The notes under the pieces are model-generated. The model worked only from the letters and a program-made list of their open reading frames with translations. It did not search any database and was not told the DNA's origin. Source: Marininema halotolerans (lineage in GTDB: Bacteria > Bacillota > Bacilli > Thermoactinomycetales > DSM-45169). Taken from it: 64,000 bases of DNA. The DNA lies in assembly GCF_900116235.1 (NCBI RefSeq), contig NZ_FPAA01000010.1:99900-163899 (forward strand), read 5' to 3'. Below are positions 61,110 to 64,000 of this stretch, piece after piece (positions within the stretch are counted from its first letter, which is position 1; every line of letters begins with the position of its first letter). Position numbers and translations under genes: made by a program.

Positions 61110-62439
61110 GAGGAGCCCCTCCTTGTTGCTGATGGTTGAGGATTTTTTGAATGGCACGTTGAGCGCTAGAAATTGAAGCATCAGCTAATTGCCCATCACG
61201 CGTGAGCCAGTCTCCTGCCATATACAGACCCGGGTAATCATGAACCTCAGGATCACTGGATAGGGTGGAGGCGGTGGGTAACCCTTGAGTCACGGTGATC
61301 TGGGGCATAAACCGGCTCGTGACCACGCGGTCGCGCCACCCCGGTTGTAGTTGATCGAGAAAGTGTTCAAGTTCCTTTTTGAGTTCGACAGCTTGAAGGG
61401 TTTCACCTGTTGTAAGATAACGATAGACATGAACAACGAAATGACTGGGATCTTTGGTTAGTTTGGCATAGTGAGAGTGGCTAGAAAAATAGAACGGTTG
61501 ATCAAAATGAATACCAAAGGTTTGCTTGGGTAGGGGAAGGCCTTTTAAAGAAAGATCGAAGCTTGCACCCCGGATGGGCAGTAAGGATTCCGCGAGTTCC
61601 ATGAAGGAAGCAGGGGCTTTTTCTCCCATTAAGGCACAGGTTGCCTTGGGGTTTATGGTCGACACGACATAGCGTGTTTCGATAGGTTGTGGATGGTTTT
61701 TGGTCGTGATCGTCATCTGTGGAAAGAAACCAGCAATTGAATGCACGGTCTCTTCCTTTACGATGGTGACACCTACTTTCAGTGCGCGTTCTGTCATTTG
61801 ATCAACCAGGCTTTGCCACCCACCATCTAAATAAATAACGCCACCGTTTGCATCTTGAAGCTGACGAAGTGCTGCCCCGGCGCTTGCTATATCTGGAGAG
61901 TTGGAATAACTGCTGAGTCGGCACATCATAAAGAAGTACTGTCGTGCCCGGTCTCTCTGAAAGAAAGAATTTGCCCAATCTTTGACGCTAATGTGATTGA
62001 GGGGTACAGTGTCGATTTTAGAAAGCCGGCTAAACAAGCGAATGATTTCTTTTTTATCCTTCCAATTAAAGAAGGAATGTGTGAGAAGGGAGGAAGGTGA
62101 AAAGGGAAGGGGGTAAAGACCTTGATTGGTGACAAGCTTTCCGTTTCCTTGCGGCATATTTCCTTGCGGCTGAATGCCAAGTTGGTGCAAAATCTTTAGG
62201 CCTACTCCCTCCTTATAGAGGGCATGGGGACCCAAGTTAAAAAGAGCCCCCTCTTTTTCGACTGTTCCAGCTCTTCCTCCAGCGCGCTTGCCACTTTCTA
62301 GAAGAAGGGTTTTTAAACCGGCCTGGGCGGAGGTGATGGCAGCGGTTAGCCCTGCCAATCCCGCTCCAATTATGGTCAGGTCCCATGGTTTTTGATCGTC
62401 AGATGAAGGGTTAAAGTTTTTATTGTCCAGGGTATTCAT
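61078..62439 (-). CDS. FAD-dependent amine oxidase / phytoene desaturase-like flavoenzyme
   Basis: A 453-aa flavoprotein. LTIIGAGLAGLTAAITSAQAG (21-41) is the FAD dinucleotide-binding motif, with LLLESGKRAGGRAGT following; GLYMAGDWLTRDGQLADASISSAQRA near the end is the C-terminal FAD motif. The arrangement is that of carotenoid desaturases, protoporphyrinogen oxidases and amine oxidases; no carotenoid genes are near. ECF41 sigma genes are often paired with oxidoreductases. AGGAGTGA precedes the ATG. Confidence 0.85.
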   Translation of the reverse strand: MNTLDNKNFNPSSDDQKPWDLTIIGAGLAGLTAAITSAQAGLKTLLLESGKRAGGRAGTVEKEGALFNLGPHALYKEGVGLKILHQLGIQPQGNMPQGNGKLVTNQGLYPLPFSPSSLLTHSFFNWKDKKEIIRLFSRLSKIDTVPLNHISVKDWANSFFQRDRARQYFFMMCRLSSYSNSPDIASAGAALRQLQDANGGVIYLDGGWQSLVDQMTERALKVGVTIVKEETVHSIAGFFPQMTITTKNHPQPIETRYVVSTINPKATCALMGEKAPASFMELAESLLPIRGASFDLSLKGLPLPKQTFGIHFDQPFYFSSHSHYAKLTKDPSHFVVHVYRYLTTGETLQAVELKKELEHFLDQLQPGWRDRVVTSRFMPQITVTQGLPTASTLSSDPEVHDYPGLYMAGDWLTRDGQLADASISSAQRAIQKILNHQQQGGAPHSTRKSISNV

Positions 62440-62630
62440 GAAGAATCACTCCTATTTGTATTTAGCGTTCACACTCGTAGACGAATAAGGGGAGGGTTTT
62501 GTGACATAGGAATGAAAAAAGTGGCGTCCATTTCTGATCCATTGGTAACAAAGTAACAGCAGGATTTTTATTGGAATAAACAGAATAGGTATAGAATAAT
62601 TCGAATTTGGATGAACCAGGAGGAGATCGT

Positions 62631-63698
62631 ATGGCTATGAAGATGCCATCCGCCGAAAGGCTGGAACAAAAAGAGGCTCGTCCTTTTACGGAGGAGCATA
62701 TTGGGATGACAGAGCTTTTACCGGACTTCCGGATGGACCTACGAAATCCAGATCCCGCTGGGCTCGATCGTTTCATTAAAGCAAACCAAGTACATGACTG
62801 GTCCCTTCTCACCTGGAAGGATGTTGGACGTCCTCACCGTGTAGAGGAGATGGCTAAAACAAGAACCGATTGGGAGTCATCCCATCAAAAAACGATGTCT
62901 GTGCATCACTCTTGGGAGCACTTTAATCGGTCCTTCCATGAATGGTTTGTTAAAGATGTACCCAAAGAGTTTAAAGAAAATCGATCCTCCCTTGCCCGCC
63001 ACCTGCTTCGTTTTAATCTAAAGGAAGTGAAGGCAGGATTAGGTGAGACATTGCGTCTCTCCCTCTGGAATTATGCGCAGCGTATTGAAGATGGTGTATG
63101 GGATCCCCGTGGAAAACGCGCGTTATTTCAAGGGCTGGATGTTCATAAACCTCGGATTCTCTTCTTAGGTGCAGCAGAGGGTTACGAAGCGATGCAATTA
63201 ACAGCGATGTATCCAGGGGGAGAGGTTGTCCTCGTGGATTATGATGAATTTTGTAAAACGGATCGCTATGGGGATTTCCCTAATACGTATCCTTTCTTAG
63301 GAAGTAATCCCGTAACAGGGAATGCAAAGGTGTGGTATAAGGACGAAATGAACATCCACTATATTGTGGATGATATCCGTAACCTTTCCTTTGGGAAGGA
63401 GTTTGATATTGTTATCAGTGTAGGATTGCTGGAACATTTCCCTGATGAAATTAAAAATGAAGTTATGGAGTGGCACCGTAAGTTCCTAAAGCCAGGTGGT
63501 TATGCAATTCTCACTACCCCACGCAATCAATGGAGAACTCGCTTTTATTATCATGTCATGGCGGATGTGATGAATTATATGTACCGGGAATTAATGAATA
63601 TTGAACAGATGGGCCTCTACGTGTACGAAAACGGATTTGATATTCTTCGTCATGGTTTCATTAAAGTTCACAATGGCATTGTTGCTCAGCCTCGTTAA
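62631..63698 (+). CDS. Class I SAM-dependent methyltransferase with N-terminal extension
   Basis: A 355-aa protein. The Rossmann methyltransferase core lies at about 175-320: ILFLGAAEGYEAMQL (motif I), VVLVDYDEFCK (acidic residue for the SAM ribose), FDIVISVGLLEHFPD and KPGGYAILTTPRN. The first 170 residues are mostly helical and charged and not recognised. ATG 62631 follows AGGAGG. Substrate unknown. Monocistronic before a possible rRNA operon. Confidence 0.85.
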   Translation: MAMKMPSAERLEQKEARPFTEEHIGMTELLPDFRMDLRNPDPAGLDRFIKANQVHDWSLLTWKDVGRPHRVEEMAKTRTDWESSHQKTMSVHHSWEHFNRSFHEWFVKDVPKEFKENRSSLARHLLRFNLKEVKAGLGETLRLSLWNYAQRIEDGVWDPRGKRALFQGLDVHKPRILFLGAAEGYEAMQLTAMYPGGEVVLVDYDEFCKTDRYGDFPNTYPFLGSNPVTGNAKVWYKDEMNIHYIVDDIRNLSFGKEFDIVISVGLLEHFPDEIKNEVMEWHRKFLKPGGYAILTTPRNQWRTRFYYHVMADVMNYMYRELMNIEQMGLYVYENGFDILRHGFIKVHNGIVAQPR

Positions 63699-63736
63699 CC
63701 AGTGAATTCTTGTTATATACATTCGGAAACAATAAG

Positions 63737-63771
63737 AGGAGAAGTTCTCGTCATTCAATGAGAATTCTCCT
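63737..63771 (+). terminator. Hairpin after the methyltransferase gene
   Basis: AGGAGAAGTTCTC pairs with GAGAATTCTCCT. No strong T run. Confidence 0.5.
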
Positions 63772-63792
63772 GATCCATCACGGGTCTTGGAT

Positions 63793-63830
63793 ATGACCGA
63801 CCAGTCAGTTTGATCGGTCATGTTTTATGA
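63793..63830 (+). terminator. Intrinsic terminator
   Basis: ATGACCGA / TCGGTCAT followed by GTTTT. Confidence 0.65.
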
Positions 63831-63887
63831 AAAAGGATGGGAGGTATAAGATAACGATCCACCGGTAAAAGTAATTGAAAAAAGTGC

Positions 63888-63916
63888 TTGACCCAGGACA
63901 AGATCCGTGATAAATT
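63888..63916 (+). promoter_or_regulatory. Strong promoter, probably of an rRNA operon beyond the window
   Basis: TTGACC (63888-63893), 17-bp spacer, TAAATT (63911-63916), followed by a GC-rich leader (GCGGCGGCGCGGCGG) and AGCCGAAAGGGCTTCG, a small hairpin like those in rRNA leaders. No 16S start is reached by 64000, so the target is inferred. Confidence 0.6.
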
Positions 63917-64000
63917 ATTACTTGTCGCTGCGGCGGCGCGGCGGAAAGCCGGGCCACGCAAGAGACAGAAGCCGAAAGGGCTTCGAAAAAAGAATGAAAA

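Overview
The window is a chromosomal segment of a low-to-mid GC, Gram-positive endospore former of the order Bacillales. The evidence is a gerA-gerB-gerC germinant receptor operon, two YheC/D-type coat-associated ATP-grasp proteins, strong AGGAGG-type ribosome binding sites with frequent TTG/GTG starts, a CIRCE-controlled groESL, and a gene order (thiL-tsaE-tsaB-rimI-tsaD ... ydiF ... rex-tatC-groES-groEL ... guaA) that follows the ydi/gro/gua region of Bacillus subtilis. The domain mix and the many FG-GAP, beta-helix and Cys-rich proteins would suit a Thermoactinomycetaceae-like genus, but that family assignment is inference.

Layout. 1-900: tail of a tRNA cluster (Glu, Val, Asp, His, Lys, and a second Asp-His pair). 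1.1-4.9 kb: ger operon (minus). 5.1-5.5 kb: two tRNA-Leu genes. 5.5-16.6 kb: accessory region with a TPR glycosyltransferase, a divergent LysR/MFS pair beside a broken 2-oxoglutarate oxygenase gene, a TetR module, an AbrB-Doc toxin-antitoxin pair, an FG-GAP/HYR protein and a NucA/B-like lipoprotein; three copies of a 30-bp palindrome mark module ends. 17.0-17.2 kb: tRNA-Pro and tRNA-Gly. 17.3-36.2 kb: conserved core, namely thiL and the t6A genes tsaE/tsaB/tsaD with rimI, a six-box DnaA cluster, 5-oxoprolinase pxpB-pxpA-pxpC, ABC-F protein, 5-formyl-THF cyclo-ligase, P450, two YheC/D proteins around a threonine dehydratase-like enzyme, a molybdopterin-binding protein, rex, tatC and groES-groEL. 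36.6-40.7 kb: a signalling/secretion island with an RRNPP-type HTH-TPR regulator, an overlapping and apparently frameshifted pro-peptide gene, a secreted NlpC/P60-like cysteine hydrolase, a stand-alone copy of that hydrolase's N-terminal domain, and a membrane-anchored protein. 41-46.6 kb: amino-acid permease, then probable spore-surface genes (two tandemly duplicated Cys-rich proteins with hairpin-occluded ribosome binding sites, and three tandem 150-aa paralogues). 46.8-52.4 kb: seven-gene electrophile/quinone/aldehyde detoxification cluster. 52.5-64 kb: YihY, CDGSH, CDF and YciI proteins, a guanine-riboswitch-controlled guaA, a beta-helix protein, a 58-aa extremely Cys-rich protein, a secreted gluzincin, an ECF sigma factor with a carotenoid-desaturase-like flavoenzyme, a methyltransferase, and finally an rRNA-type promoter running off the end.

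How they work together. The core genes serve thiamine diphosphate synthesis, tRNA t6A modification, redox sensing, protein export, folding and GMP synthesis. The ger, YheC/D and Cys-rich genes belong to spore germination and the spore surface. The most unusual part is 36.6-40.7 kb, which reads as a peptide-signalling locus controlling a secreted cysteine hydrolase together with a free copy of its prodomain-like leader. All functions are assigned by reading motifs; no database search was possible.
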